Assembly: GCF_000524475.1 (NCBI RefSeq)
Contig: NZ_BAVQ01000023.1
Location: 37,962 to 101,961 of the forward strand
Origin: Tomitella biformata AHU 1821
Lineage (GTDB): Bacteria > Actinomycetota > Actinomycetes > Mycobacteriales > Mycobacteriaceae
Length of the DNA stretch: 64,000 nt
Reading direction: 5' to 3'
Below, piece after piece: positions 37,486-47,554 of this stretch. The notes below the pieces were generated by a model. It searched no databases. It was not told the DNA's origin and saw only the letters and a program-made list of their open reading frames with translations. How positions within the stretch are numbered: position 1 is the first letter of the stretch; the number at the start of each line of letters is the position of its first letter. A program made the translations under genes and the position numbers.

Positions 37486-38109
37486 ATGACCGAGACCACT
37501 GCCAGGCCCAGCCCCGCCCGCGCCGCGATGATCGACGCGGCCGAGCGGATCGTGGCCGAGCGCGGCCTGTCCGAACTGACCCTGCGCCAGGTGCAGATCG
37601 CGGCGGGACAGTCCAACAAGTCGGCCGCGCAATACCATTTCGGCTCCCGCGACGGGCTCATCACCGCAATCCTGGAGGACCGCGTGGCAGGCGTGGAGCT
37701 GCGCCGTCGAGAGATGCTGGACCGCGTGGCGCAGCCTGGCCCCCGCGACCTCGTGGCCGCACTGGTGGTGCCGCTCGCCGAGCGGATCCTCTCGCACCCG
37801 AACAGCACGTATGGACGGTTCCTCGCCCAGTCCATGCTGGATCCCGAACTCGCCGATCTGATCCAGGCGCACCTGCTCGCCCGCGGTTTCCTGGAGGTGC
37901 AGCAGCGACTCCGGGTGTACTCCGCGCTGCCATTCGACGTCGCGTCGTGGCGCGTCGACAGCCTCGCCGGCTACGTGATCGGCGCGCTCGCCGCCGCCGA
38001 GGCGCGGCCTCTGCACACCCTCCCCACCGACGTCATCACGGCGAGCCTGATCGACGCCTGCCTGAACATCCTCACCGGTCCACAGTCCACCCCTAGGAGC
38101 AATCGCTGA
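37486..38109 (+). CDS. TetR-family transcriptional regulator
   Basis: About 207 residues. The N-terminal helix-turn-helix is AAERIVAERGLSELTLRQV, then AAGQSNKSAAQYHFGSRDGL. The rest is a helical ligand-binding domain. The ATG at 37486 fits a leaderless start behind a good promoter; a GTG 9 bases earlier falls inside the -10. The stop overlaps the tauD start (TGATG), so it probably controls its own operon and responds to the dioxygenase's substrate or product. It lies in the accessory region between lpqU and mazG. Confidence 0.9.
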   Translation: MTETTARPSPARAAMIDAAERIVAERGLSELTLRQVQIAAGQSNKSAAQYHFGSRDGLITAILEDRVAGVELRRREMLDRVAQPGPRDLVAALVVPLAERILSHPNSTYGRFLAQSMLDPELADLIQAHLLARGFLEVQQRLRVYSALPFDVASWRVDSLAGYVIGALAAAEARPLHTLPTDVITASLIDACLNILTGPQSTPRSNR

Positions 38110-39047
38110 TGACCAGCCTCGTCCCCGCCACGCCGATCTACCGGACTTCACCGACGGACCCGCTGATCATCCACGGCCCCATGATCTCCCCGCACCGCCC
38201 GGATCCCGCGCCATATGAGCGGATCACCGTCACCCCCGCGGGCACGACCATCGGCGCGGAGATCGGCGGGCTCACCCTCTCGGGCGACCTCGACGAGGAG
38301 ACCCTCGCGGAGCTGCGCCGGGCATTGCTGGAGTGGAAGGTGCTGTTCTTCCGCGACCAGGACATCGACCGCGACTCCCACCGCGAGTTCGCCCGGCTGT
38401 GGGGCGACCTCGAGCAGCACCCCTTCTTCAAATACACCCAGCCCGGCCAGACCGAGGCGGACGTGACCACCCTCGCAAAAGGCATAGACAGCGCCGGCGT
38501 GGAGAACTCCTGGCACAACGACGTGACCTGGCATGCGACGCCGTCGTTCGGCGCGGTGCTGCGCGCTGTGGAGCTGCCCGAGCGCGGCGGGGACACCCTC
38601 TTCTGCGACACCGCGGCCGCCTACGAGACGCTGCCCGACGCGGTCAAAGCCCGCATCGACCACCTCACCGCGGAGCATGACTGGCTGCACGCGTTCGGCA
38701 ACGGCATGCCCAAGGACGCCGTCGACCTCCTGCGCCCCAACCTGCCGGCCGTCCAGCATCCGGTGGTCCGCGTGCTCCCCGAGAACGGCCGCAAAGTGCT
38801 GTTTGTGAATTCCGTGTTCACCACCCGGATCCTGGGCGTCTCCGAGGAGGAGTCCAACGAGCTGCTCGCGATCCTGTACCGGCATGTGCAGCGCCCGGAG
38901 TTCCAGGTGCGTCTGCGGTGGCAGCCGAACACGGTCGCGTTCTGGGACAACCGCTCCTGCCAGCACTACGCCGTCAGCGACTACTTCCCGCAGCGACGGG
39001 TGATGGACCGGATCTCGATCGTCGGGGACGTGCCAGTAGGGCCCTGA
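38109..39047 (+). CDS. TauD/TfdA-family Fe(II)/2-oxoglutarate dioxygenase
   Basis: 312 residues. Iron ligands are His and Asp in NSWHNDVTWHATPS and a distal His in NRSCQHYAVSDYFPQRRVMDR, where the Arg is the expected 2-oxoglutarate binder. GAEIGGLTL and VLFFRDQD are family landmarks. The enzyme hydroxylates or desulfonates a small acid such as taurine, an alkyl sulfate or an amino-acid derivative. It forms an operon with the TetR gene. Its last 74 bases overlap, in antisense, the 3' end of the adenylation/carrier/acyltransferase gene. Confidence 0.9.
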   Translation: MTSLVPATPIYRTSPTDPLIIHGPMISPHRPDPAPYERITVTPAGTTIGAEIGGLTLSGDLDEETLAELRRALLEWKVLFFRDQDIDRDSHREFARLWGDLEQHPFFKYTQPGQTEADVTTLAKGIDSAGVENSWHNDVTWHATPSFGAVLRAVELPERGGDTLFCDTAAAYETLPDAVKARIDHLTAEHDWLHAFGNGMPKDAVDLLRPNLPAVQHPVVRVLPENGRKVLFVNSVFTTRILGVSEEESNELLAILYRHVQRPEFQVRLRWQPNTVAFWDNRSCQHYAVSDYFPQRRVMDRISIVGDVPVGP

Positions 39048-41586
39048 CGCCCCGCTCGGCCTGCTCCACCACCTGCCAGTAGACGAGCCCGACGCCAACA
39101 CACGCCGCCACCGCCAGCCAGGTGTGCCCCGGGATCTCGGGGTACACCTGGAACTGGGTGAGGTAGATGTACAGGGATGCGCCGGCCAGCAGCCCGGCGA
39201 TCCGGTTGACCAGGCCCGGCAGCCGCACCGTCGGAACCCACAGCAGGAGCAGCAGGCCCCCGAGGAGCACCGTGTCCCGCTCGGCGGTCTCGAAGAAGCC
39301 CGGCACCGCCAGGACCGCGACGATGGTGACCGCCAGTCGATGGCGCACCGTCGTGCACCGGGCGATAAGCCAGCCCAGCGCGAACAGCCACAGCACCGCC
39401 GGCGCCAGGAACATGTACCCCGGCCCCTCGCTGTGCGCGGCCACCAGGATGCGGAGCACCAGCCCGACGGCCATCAGCGCCGACGGCAGGACCAGGGGAT
39501 GTGTCCGCTCGAGGGCGTCAACGCGCCGGAACGCGAACAGCGCCGCGAGTCCCAGCATGAGATAGACGATGGACTCGATGAACCAGTATTGCCAGTTGAA
39601 CCACCACTCACCGTGGTACGAGTCGGGTCCGAAGAGCTGCCGCACCAGCAGCACGCTGTCGAGGCCATAGTTTCCCGTGGCCCAGGCGGCCCCGCCGATC
39701 CAGGCGATCGCCGGCACCGCGATGCGCGCGGCGCTGACCAGCAACGGCCGGCTGGGAGACCCCGTGCGGGAACGGGCAAGCTGGAACCGCGCGAAGTTGA
39801 ACCCGGCCACCGCCATCAACACGTGCGCGCCGCCGTAGAGCACGAAGACGCCCACATGCGAGCTGATCACCAGCAGGATCGCCACCGCGCGCAGCAGGAC
39901 GCTCATCTCGATCGTCCGTAGCCAGCGCCGGCCGCCCCCGGCCGCAAGATCGAACTCCCCCAGCGCAATATTCTGCCAGTCCCGCGGCAGCCGGCCGAGC
40001 GACTTCTCCAGCCGCAGCGACATCCGCACGTAGGACAGGGAGTCGCCGCCCAGGCTCACGAAGGAGTCGGTATCGCGCACCTCGCGCACGCCCAGCATCG
40101 ACGCGTAGAGCTCCTTGAGCCCGGCCAGGTCCACCTTGTCGACAGCCTGCTCGTCCGCGCGATTGGCGGCGAGGAACGCGGTCATCGCCGCGTAGTCGGG
40201 CTTGCCGCTGGAGGTCCGCGGCAGTGCCTCGACCTCGAACACCCGCACCACCGATTCCGGCAGCCCGGCAGCCGCCGCGGCTGCGGATCGAAGCTGCTGA
40301 TCTCGCTCGGTTCGCGGAGTGGGGGCGGGAGGCGTCGGGGCCTCGACGATGACCGCCAGCCCCTCATCCGAGCCCACGCAGGAGAGCGGCAGGCCTTCTC
40401 CCAGTGCTGACTCCACCCGCTGCAGGTCGATGCGCAGGCCGAAGATCTTGGCGAACCTGCTGCGGCGCCCCACAATTCGGAACAGGCCGTCCTCCCCGCA
40501 GGTGGCGAGGTCGCCGGTGCGCAGCTCGGCCAGCTCCGCGCCGAGCGCCAGGTCGGCGGGCGTGAGCGCGTAGCCCATCATCACGTTGGGGCCGGTGTAG
40601 ACGAGCTCACCCGCCCCCGAGCCCGCGCCTGCATCCGTCCCCGAGTCCGGCACCGGGTCCACGCGCAGTCGCCCGCCGGGGATGGCCCTGCCGATCGCGT
40701 CCGGCGCGTCCATCGCGAGCTCTGGCGGCAGGTAGGCCATGCGCGCGGTGGCCTCGGTCTGCCCATACATCACGTAGAGGTCCCAGCCGCGCCGCTGGCC
40801 GAGGGCCGCGTAATTCTGCACCCGGGTCGGGGCCATCCGCCCGCCGGCTTGGGTGAGGTAGCGCAGGTGCGGCAGGTCCAGGTCCGCGAAGCCGATCCGC
40901 TCGAACAGGTCGAAGGTATAGGGCACGCCGGCCAGGCCCGTGACCCGCTCCTCCCGGACCAGCCGCCAGAAGTCGGGGTCGGTCACGGAGCGGTCGGACA
41001 AGACGACAGTGGCCCCGCGCAGCAGATAGCTGTGCAGCACCGAGAGTCCGTAGCAATAGTGCATCGGCAGGGTGGTGATGGTGCGGTCATCGGCGCCGAG
41101 GTTCAGGTACTCGGCGATCGACTCGGCGTTGGCCTGGACGTTGGCCGCGGACAGCCGCACCAACTTCGGCGATCCGGTGGAGCCCGAGGTGCTCAACAGC
41201 AGCGCCAGGTCGGGGTGCAGGTCCGGCGCAGGGCCGCCATGTCGCGTGATCCGGCCCCCAGCAACGGTGATCCCCGGCCGGTAGGCCTGCGCCACCGCAT
41301 CGCCCGCAGACGGGTTGTCGCCGGGCGCGATCAGGACGGGGTGCCCCGCGCAGAGTGCCGCGAGGTAGGCGATCACCGAGTCCAGGCTATTGCCGGCGGT
41401 CAGCTGGACCAGCGTGCGGCGCGGCCCCAGGAGCGCGGCGAAGGCGTCAACACGCTGCGCGAGCTCGGCATAGGTCAAGCGCTGCGCGCCGTCGATGATG
41501 GCCAACCGGTCGCCGTGCCGGATGAGATCGGTCGCCAACGGCACGGCTCCGATATTCACTAGGGCAACTCTCGACGGGCTCAGCAC
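38974..41586 (-). CDS. Adenylation-carrier-membrane acyltransferase fusion protein
   Basis: 870 residues in three parts. An AMP-binding adenylation domain (about 10-490) has LLLSTSGSTGSPK, YGQTEATARM and the catalytic-lysine region TSSGKPDY. A carrier domain (about 485-560) has the phosphopantetheine Ser516 in LGGDSLSY. A C-terminal half of about ten membrane helices resembles acyltransferase family 3 (start RWLRTIEMSVLLRAVAILLVISSHVGVF). The protein could activate an acid, hold it as a thioester and pass it across or onto the membrane. There is no condensation or thioesterase domain. The GTG at 41586 is used; a GTG at 41559 behind GAGAG is an alternative. It is 27 bp from the mazG stop and probably in that operon. 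Confidence 0.88.
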   Translation of the reverse strand: MLSPSRVALVNIGAVPLATDLIRHGDRLAIIDGAQRLTYAELAQRVDAFAALLGPRRTLVQLTAGNSLDSVIAYLAALCAGHPVLIAPGDNPSAGDAVAQAYRPGITVAGGRITRHGGPAPDLHPDLALLLSTSGSTGSPKLVRLSAANVQANAESIAEYLNLGADDRTITTLPMHYCYGLSVLHSYLLRGATVVLSDRSVTDPDFWRLVREERVTGLAGVPYTFDLFERIGFADLDLPHLRYLTQAGGRMAPTRVQNYAALGQRRGWDLYVMYGQTEATARMAYLPPELAMDAPDAIGRAIPGGRLRVDPVPDSGTDAGAGSGAGELVYTGPNVMMGYALTPADLALGAELAELRTGDLATCGEDGLFRIVGRRSRFAKIFGLRIDLQRVESALGEGLPLSCVGSDEGLAVIVEAPTPPAPTPRTERDQQLRSAAAAAAGLPESVVRVFEVEALPRTSSGKPDYAAMTAFLAANRADEQAVDKVDLAGLKELYASMLGVREVRDTDSFVSLGGDSLSYVRMSLRLEKSLGRLPRDWQNIALGEFDLAAGGGRRWLRTIEMSVLLRAVAILLVISSHVGVFVLYGGAHVLMAVAGFNFARFQLARSRTGSPSRPLLVSAARIAVPAIAWIGGAAWATGNYGLDSVLLVRQLFGPDSYHGEWWFNWQYWFIESIVYLMLGLAALFAFRRVDALERTHPLVLPSALMAVGLVLRILVAAHSEGPGYMFLAPAVLWLFALGWLIARCTTVRHRLAVTIVAVLAVPGFFETAERDTVLLGGLLLLLWVPTVRLPGLVNRIAGLLAGASLYIYLTQFQVYPEIPGHTWLAVAACVGVGLVYWQVVEQAERGVRALLARPRRSRSGPSPVAAGSSR

Positions 41587-41613
41587 CCGGCCATCATATA
41601 AGGGTTGCTATGC

Positions 41614-42297
41614 CTAATCCGCGGCGCGCCAGCGGCGGGGCCAGGAGCTGGCGCCGCCGTCCAGTTCGTGCGCGATGGACTCCGCCGTGCGCACGGTCGC
41701 CATGAACGCGAGCACCGCGGCCCGCAGCCGGTCCTCCGCGTCGCCATCCCTGCCGCCCTCCTCTGGATAGCCCAGCTGCACGACGCGCAACTCGCCCGGC
41801 AACAACTCCCCGGGGAATCCGGCCGCCCGCACTCGCGTGAGCACCTTCTGGGCCAAGGCCAAGGCCGGCGCCGCCGTGATGATCCCGTCGAGGCAGGACT
41901 CGCGCGGCTTCTCCGCCGCCTTGCGCTCCTGCCACATCCGCTCACGCTCGATCTCGTCGATCACGTTGCCGTCGTCGTCGAGGATGCGCGGCGCGCGAGA
42001 GCGCAGCTTGGCCACGAGCGCGTCGGCGACGTCGTCGATGGTGAAGGGGTCATCCAAGTCCTCCTCCGCGATGCGGGCGTGGAAGAGCACCTGCAGCAGG
42101 AGGTCGCCGAGCTCCGAGCGCAGCTCCGTCCGGTCGTCCCCGGCCAGCGCGTCGAGCAGCTCGTACGCCTCCTCGAGGAGGTAGGGCCGCAGGGTCTCGT
42201 GCGTCTGCGCCACCTCCCAGCTGCCGCCGCGGAGCCGGTCCATCTCGGCGACGGCAGCGAGCAGCCGCTCCCCCACCAACCGATCGCCCGGCGCCAT
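41614..42297 (-). CDS. mazG: Nucleoside triphosphate pyrophosphohydrolase MazG
   Basis: 227 residues with the MazG signature LLEEAYELLDALAGDD and ELGDLLLQVLFHARIAEE (EExxE...ExxD metal site). It hydrolyses NTPs, including oxidised or damaged ones, to NMP and pyrophosphate, and so protects from mutagenic nucleotides. It has one clear MazG domain plus a C-terminal extension, as in mycobacteria. Its ATG follows the mfd stop directly (TAGATG). In M. tuberculosis the next gene would be lpqU; here it is the fusion protein at 38974. Confidence 0.9.
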   Translation of the reverse strand: MAPGDRLVGERLLAAVAEMDRLRGGSWEVAQTHETLRPYLLEEAYELLDALAGDDRTELRSELGDLLLQVLFHARIAEEDLDDPFTIDDVADALVAKLRSRAPRILDDDGNVIDEIERERMWQERKAAEKPRESCLDGIITAAPALALAQKVLTRVRAAGFPGELLPGELRVVQLGYPEEGGRDGDAEDRLRAAVLAFMATVRTAESIAHELDGGASSWPRRWRAAD

Positions 42298-45200
42298 CTA
42301 GCGCGCCTCTGCGGGGGCGCCGCCGGCCAGGTTGATCATCCCGGCCGGCTTGCCGTCGAGGGCCAGTAGGAAGTCGACGACGAACTGCAGCAGCGCCACA
42401 TCACGCAGTCTCTCCGAGCCGATGCCGCCGGTGCGCGGCATCGGGATCTGCACCGCCGACGTCGTGGCCCGGTACGTCGCGCCCGGGTAGATGCGCTTGA
42501 GCCGGATCTGCTTCGAGTCCGGCAGTGCCATCGGCGAGACCTTGACCTGGGTGCCGGCGACGGTGACATCAGTGACGCCCTGCTCGCGGCACAGCAGCCG
42601 CAGGCGCGCGACGGCGACGAGCCGGAGCACCTCCTCGGGCAGCGGGCCGTAGCGGTCGATCAGCTCATCGATGACGGCGAGCACGCCCGGCTCATCCGCG
42701 GCGGCCGCCAGCTTGCGGTAGGCCTCGAGCCGCAGGCGGTCCCCGCCGATGTAGTCGGGCGGGATGTGCGCGTCGACGGGCAGGTCGATGTGCACGTCCT
42801 TGACCTCGTCGTCCGCGGTGATCGGGGTGCCGTCGGCGATGGCCCGGTAGGCCTCCACCGCCTCGCCGACGAGGCGGATGTAGAGGTCGAAGCCGACCCC
42901 GGCGACGTGGCCGGACTGCTCCGCGCCGAGCACGTTGCCGGCGCCGCGCAGCTCCAGGTCCTTCATCGCCACGGCCATGCCGGCGCCCAGCTCGTTGTTC
43001 TGCGCGATGGTCGTCAGGCGGTCGTATGCCGTCTCGGTGAGCGGCTTCTCCGGCGGGTACAGGAAATAGGCGTAGCCCCTATCGCGGCTGCGCCCGACGC
43101 GCCCGCGCAGCTGGTGTAGCTGCGAGAGGCCGAGGGTGTCGGCGCGCTCGACGATCAGCGTGTTGGCGTTGGAGATGTCCAGGCCGGTCTCGATGATCGT
43201 GGTGCACACCAGCACGTCGAACTCGCGGTTCCAGAAGCCCTGCACGGTCTGCTCGAGCATCTCCTCGCCCATCTGGCCGTGGGCCACAACAACACGAGCC
43301 TCGGGCACCAGTTCGCGGATCTTGGCGGCGGCCTTGTCGATGGAGCTGACGCGGTTGTGCACGTAGAACACCTGGCCGTCGCGCAGCAGCTCGCGGCGCA
43401 GTGCGGCCGCGACCTGCTTGTCGGCGTAGGCGCCCACATACGTCAGGATCGGGTGCCGCTCCTCCGGCGGGGTGAGGATGGTGGACATCTCGCGGATGCC
43501 GGCCAGGCTCATCTCCAGGGTGCGCGGGATCGGCGTGGCGGACATGGTGAGCACGTCGACGTGGGTGCGCAGCGCCTTGATGTGCTCCTTGTGCTCGACG
43601 CCGAAGCGCTGCTCCTCATCGACGATCACGAGGCCGAGGTCCTTCCAGCGCACCGCGGTCTGCAGCAGCCGGTGGGTGCCGATGACGATGTCGACCTCGC
43701 CGTCGGCCATGCCCTCGAGCGTCGCGCGGGACTCCTTCGGATGGGTGAAGCGCGAGAGGCCCTGGATGTTGACGGGGAAGCCCGCCATCCGGTCCATGAA
43801 GGTCTGCTGGTGCTGCTGGGCCAGCAGCGTCGTCGGCACGAGCACCGCGACCTGCTTGCCGTCCTGCACCGCCTTGAACGCCGCGCGCACCGCGATCTCG
43901 GTCTTGCCATAGCCGACGTCGCCACACACGACGCGGTCCATCGGGACCGCCTTCTCCATGTCGGCCTTGACCTCGTCGATGGCCGTCATCTGGTCCATCG
44001 TCTCGGTGAACGCGAACGAGTCCTCCATCTCGCGCTGCCATGGGGTGTCGGGCGCGAACGCGTGGCCGGGGGCGGCCTGCCGCTTGGCGTAGAGCTGCAC
44101 CAGCTCGCCGGCGATCTCGCGAACGGCCTTGCGCGCCTTGGTTTTGGTGTTCGTCCAATCCGAGCCGCCGAGACGGCTCAGGCTCGGCAGCTCGCCGCCG
44201 ACGTAGCGCGAGAGTTGGTCTAGGGCCTCCATGGGGACGAACAGCCGGTCCCCGGGCTGGCCCCGCTTGCCGGCGTACTCGAGCACCACGTACTCGCGCC
44301 GGGCGCCAGAGATCACGCGCTCGACCATCTCGACGAAGCGGCCGATGCCGTGCTTGTCGTGCACCACCATGTCCCCCGCCGTCAGCGCGAGGGGGTCCAC
44401 CTGGTTGCGACGTTTGGCGGGCATCCGTCTGCCGTCGCCGATGGCCGCGACCCGGTTGCCGGTCAGGTCCGCCTCCGTGACAAGCACCAGCCCAGCGTCG
44501 GGGAGGACGAGGCCGCTCTGCAGCGCGCCGCGCACCACGGATACCCGGCCCCGGACAAGATCCGCCGGGGACTCCATCACAGCGGCCGGCACGTCGGCGT
44601 CCGCGAGGCGGCCCAGGATCCGGTGCGCGGTGCCTGCGCCGCCCACGACGATGGCCGCCCGGCCGCCAGTGCCCACATGGGCGCGCAGCGTCGCGAAGAT
44701 CGTCGAGATCTGCTCGTCCGAGCCCCGCGCGGTGGGCGCCGCGGTGACGGCGAGGACCAGTTCCTCTCCAGAGCCGGACTCGAGCGGGGTGATCCCCCAC
44801 CACGGGACGCCGTGCTCAAGGGCCGAGGTGCGGACCTGGTCCAGCGCCCGGTACGCGGAGGCGGACAGGTTCATGCCCTTGGGGTCGATCGGCGAATCCG
44901 CGCCCGTCGACGCGGCGCTCCACGACGCCTCCAGGAACTCCTGACCGGTCCGCACCAGGTCGGTGGCGCGCGTGCGCACCCGCTCCGGGTCGCACAGCAG
45001 CACGTGGGTGCCAGCCGGCAGCACCTCCGTGAGCATCGACAGCTCCCCCGCCAGGGCCGGCAACAGCGCCTCCATGCCCTCGACGGGGATGCCGGCGGAG
45101 AGCTTGTCCAGCATCTCGACCAGTGCCGCGTCCTCCTGGTGCGCCGCGGCGAGCTCGCCGGCGCGGATCCGGATCGGCTCCGTCAGCAGCAGCTCGCGGC

Positions 45201-45918
45201 ACGGCGGGCCGATGAACACCGGCAGGTCCACTTCGCCGAGCGAGCGCTGGTCTGCCACCGAGAACGCGCGCAGCTCGGTGATCTCATCGCCCCAGAACTC
45301 GACGCGCGCGGGGTGGTCGGCCGTCGGCGAGAAGATGTCGAGGATGCCGCCGCGGACGGCGAACTCGCCGCGCTTGCCGACCATGTCCACGCGGGTATAT
45401 GCCAGCTCGACCAGCCGGGTGATCAGCACGTCGTACTCGTGCTCCTCGCCCACCCGCAGCACTACGGGCTCCACCTCGCCCAGTCCCGCCGCCATGGGCT
45501 GTACCAGGGAGCGGACCGTCGACACGATCACCTGAAGCGGGGGCCCGTAGACGGCGTCGTCTGGGCGCGCGAGCCTGCGCAGCACCTGCAGGCGGCGTCC
45601 GACGGTGTCCGCGCTGGGACTGAGGCGCTCATGCGGCAGCGTCTCCCAAGACGGGAACTGCACCGCCGCGTCGCCGATGAACTCCTGCAGCTCCCGCGTC
45701 AGGTCGTCGGCCTCGCGGCCGCTGGCCGTGACGATCAGCACCGGGGCCTGCTGGCCCAGCGCCGTCGAGACCAGCGAGCGCGACGCGTTGGGCGCGACGA
45801 TCGTCAGCTCCGGAGTGCCGGCCCTGTCAGCGACACCGCGTAGCGCGCTGTCGGCGAGCGCCGCCTCGGCGATCACGGGCATCAGTGCCACAGCAGGGGG
45901 GTTTGTTGCAGATGACAA
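42298..45918 (-). CDS. mfd: Transcription-repair coupling factor Mfd
   Basis: 1206 residues, full length. The N-terminal UvrB-like region includes [14 protein letters not shown] and the UvrA-contact domain. The RNA-polymerase interaction domain ([19 protein letters not shown]) comes next, then the translocase with [16 protein letters not shown], the DEEQRFG box and [17 protein letters not shown]-terminal autoinhibitory domain closes it. Mfd releases RNA polymerase stalled at DNA damage and recruits UvrA. The TTG at 45918 is taken because GAGGAG lies 8 bases upstream; the ATG at 45882 is an alternative. It forms an operon with mazG and is preceded by a TetR gene on the same strand. Confidence 0.96.
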   Translation of the reverse strand: MSSATNPPAVALMPVIAEAALADSALRGVADRAGTPELTIVAPNASRSLVSTALGQQAPVLIVTASGREADDLTRELQEFIGDAAVQFPSWETLPHERLSPSADTVGRRLQVLRRLARPDDAVYGPPLQVIVSTVRSLVQPMAAGLGEVEPVVLRVGEEHEYDVLITRLVELAYTRVDMVGKRGEFAVRGGILDIFSPTADHPARVEFWGDEITELRAFSVADQRSLGEVDLPVFIGPPCRELLLTEPIRIRAGELAAAHQEDAALVEMLDKLSAGIPVEGMEALLPALAGELSMLTEVLPAGTHVLLCDPERVRTRATDLVRTGQEFLEASWSAASTGADSPIDPKGMNLSASAYRALDQVRTSALEHGVPWWGITPLESGSGEELVLAVTAAPTARGSDEQISTIFATLRAHVGTGGRAAIVVGGAGTAHRILGRLADADVPAAVMESPADLVRGRVSVVRGALQSGLVLPDAGLVLVTEADLTGNRVAAIGDGRRMPAKRRNQVDPLALTAGDMVVHDKHGIGRFVEMVERVISGARREYVVLEYAGKRGQPGDRLFVPMEALDQLSRYVGGELPSLSRLGGSDWTNTKTKARKAVREIAGELVQLYAKRQAAPGHAFAPDTPWQREMEDSFAFTETMDQMTAIDEVKADMEKAVPMDRVVCGDVGYGKTEIAVRAAFKAVQDGKQVAVLVPTTLLAQQHQQTFMDRMAGFPVNIQGLSRFTHPKESRATLEGMADGEVDIVIGTHRLLQTAVRWKDLGLVIVDEEQRFGVEHKEHIKALRTHVDVLTMSATPIPRTLEMSLAGIREMSTILTPPEERHPILTYVGAYADKQVAAALRRELLRDGQVFYVHNRVSSIDKAAAKIRELVPEARVVVAHGQMGEEMLEQTVQGFWNREFDVLVCTTIIETGLDISNANTLIVERADTLGLSQLHQLRGRVGRSRDRGYAYFLYPPEKPLTETAYDRLTTIAQNNELGAGMAVAMKDLELRGAGNVLGAEQSGHVAGVGFDLYIRLVGEAVEAYRAIADGTPITADDEVKDVHIDLPVDAHIPPDYIGGDRLRLEAYRKLAAAADEPGVLAVIDELIDRYGPLPEEVLRLVAVARLRLLCREQGVTDVTVAGTQVKVSPMALPDSKQIRLKRIYPGATYRATTSAVQIPMPRTGGIGSERLRDVALLQFVVDFLLALDGKPAGMINLAGGAPAEAR

Positions 45919-46009
45919 CGAGAGGACTCCTCGAATCGAGCGCGGCCGACCTGTGCCTGGGTGACCAACGGGTGGGTGTCCAGCAGGGCGGACGAACGCT
46001 TCGACGAGT

Positions 46010-46735
46010 TTAGTCCTCGTCCTCTTCCTCTCCGCCCTGGACCTTGAGTGTGCTGCCGAATTCGAGTGTGCGCGGATCCAAGGTGGGCTCCGCGTCCAGG
46101 TGCAGCAGCCCGTTCCAGCACAGGTTCACCAAGTGCGAGGCCATCTCCTCCTTGGCGGGCGTGCGCACGTCCAGCCACCAGGTCGCTGACGTCGACACGA
46201 CGCCGACCAGCGCCTGCGCGTACAGCGCGGCCAGGGCCGGGTCGAAGCCGCGCCGCTCGAAGTCATGCCCCAGCAGGTACTCGACCTGGCCGATCGCCTC
46301 GTTCAGCAGGCTCGAATACGTGCCCTCCGCCGCCGCCACCGGCGAGTCCCGCACCAGGATCCGGAAGCCGTCCGTCGATTCCTCCACATACGTCAGCAAT
46401 GCCAGCGTCACCCGCTCCAGGCGCAGCCGCGAGCTATTGCGGGCCAGCGCCCGGTTCGTTGACAGCGACGACGTGATGGCCTTATTCAGCTTGGCCATCT
46501 CGCGGTCCACCACCACCGCGTAAAGGCCCTCCTTGCCCCCGAAATGCTCGTAGACAACGGGCTTGGAGACCTGCGCGCGCTGGGCGATCTCCTCGATCGA
46601 CGTCGCCTCGTAGCCCCGCTCCGCGAACAACGCGCGGCTGATTTGGATCAGCTGCTCCCGCCGCTGCGTGCCAGTCATCCGGACGCGGCGCACTGCGGCA
46701 GGACTGCCGGCGGCCGGACGTGGGGGAAGCGCCAT
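46010..46735 (-). CDS. TetR-family regulator (Rv1019-like)
   Basis: 241 residues. The helix-turn-helix [20 protein letters not shown], then [17 protein letters not shown], is typical of TetR. A ligand domain follows, and the tail is very acidic (GGEEEDED). By position next to mfd and near glmU it corresponds to M. tuberculosis Rv1019, an autoregulator linked to the downstream mfd-mazG genes. The ATG at 46735 gives the family N terminus; the frame is open further upstream without homology. Confidence 0.92.
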   Translation of the reverse strand: MALPPRPAAGSPAAVRRVRMTGTQRREQLIQISRALFAERGYEATSIEEIAQRAQVSKPVVYEHFGGKEGLYAVVVDREMAKLNKAITSSLSTNRALARNSSRLRLERVTLALLTYVEESTDGFRILVRDSPVAAAEGTYSSLLNEAIGQVEYLLGHDFERRGFDPALAALYAQALVGVVSTSATWWLDVRTPAKEEMASHLVNLCWNGLLHLDAEPTLDPRTLEFGSTLKVQGGEEEDED

Positions 46736-46891
46736 GGTTCGACTCCGATGCTGGACAAGGTGGACAGATCTGGCCCCGATACGTGTTTCAGACCACCCTA
46801 GGCGGCGCCCGCACGGGACTCGACTCGACCCGGCCATGCCCGGCATGCCAATATCTAGGACGTGCGCGTGACTTCGCGCCTGCAGTGATGA

Positions 46892-46962
46892 TCCCCCGTG
46901 GTGTAATGGCAGCACAGCGGCTTTTGGTGCCGCTTGTCTAGGTTCGAGTCCTGGCGGGGGAG
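46892..46962 (+). tRNA. tRNA-Gln (anticodon UUG)
   Basis: The 71-nt cloverleaf has acceptor arms TCCCCCG / CGGGGGA and anticodon stem GCGGC/GCCGC with loop TTTTGGT (anticodon TTG). The T loop context is GGTTCGAGTCC. CCA is not encoded. It lies between the tetR-mfd and glmU-prs blocks. Confidence 0.95.
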
Positions 46963-47007
46963 CAAATACAGGCTTGACCTCGCATGGGCGAGCCAATCTC
47001 CACCGTT

Positions 47008-47226
47008 CTAGCGGACCTCGCGCTGGACCGTGGACGCGTCCGCCGCAGCATCAGCCTGCTTACGGCCGAGTACCCGAGAGCCCCAGAGCAGGAATCGGGA
47101 CGTGCGCGTCGGATGGCCGAGACGGCGCTGTAGGAATCGTCCGACTAGCGATAGCCCGGCGGCGACCACCGGGACGAGGACCGACATGATGACCCACCGT
47201 CGGACCGGCTTCCCAAAAACATCCAC
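47008..47226 (-). CDS. Small single-span membrane protein, 72 aa
   Basis: The GTG at 47226 is preceded by AGGAGG with a 6-base spacer, a near-perfect ribosome-binding site; the longer frame from 47364 has no comparable site. The product reads MDVFGKPVRRWVIMSVLVPV at its start. One membrane helix (about 12-32) is followed by a basic cytoplasmic tail (RFLQRRLGHPTRTSRFLLWG). The family is unknown. It follows the 45-residue gene at 47306 on the same strand by 79 bp, so the two may form a small operon. Confidence 0.6.
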   Translation of the reverse strand: MDVFGKPVRRWVIMSVLVPVVAAGLSLVGRFLQRRLGHPTRTSRFLLWGSRVLGRKQADAAADASTVQREVR

Positions 47227-47305
47227 ATATCGCCTCCTGGATTTGAGCAGTTGCCGAAGCGTAACTGCGAACTCAAACCCCGTCAGCGCAACTGCTGCCA
47301 GCCTC

Positions 47306-47443
47306 CTATGCAGGTTCCTCGGGAGAAACCGGTCCACCCTCGTTCTCCCAGCGGTCCAGCGCACGCTTCTCCTGCTTTGCCGCCGACTTCCGCTTAGGCG
47401 TGAACGACTTCATTGACTTGAGTGCCTCGCTAATTCGACCCAT
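47306..47443 (-). CDS. Small basic protein, 45 aa
   Basis: The ATG at 47443 is preceded by AGGTAGGG 8 bases upstream. The product begins MGRISEALKSMKSFTPKRKS and continues AAKQEKRALDRWENEGG before an acidic end SPEEPA. It is highly charged, probably helical and cytoplasmic, and contains no cysteine. The function is unknown. Codon choice and the ribosome-binding site support a real gene although it is very short. Confidence 0.6.
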   Translation of the reverse strand: MGRISEALKSMKSFTPKRKSAAKQEKRALDRWENEGGPVSPEEPA

Positions 47444-47554
47444 GTTTTGCACCCTACCTGGAGTCTTTCTCCGCCGCCGAACCATTTCGGCAGGTCACAG
47501 CTTCTCCAGCGCTGCCGGGCGTGCGATGATGCTCATAGAGTCTCTCCTTGACTC

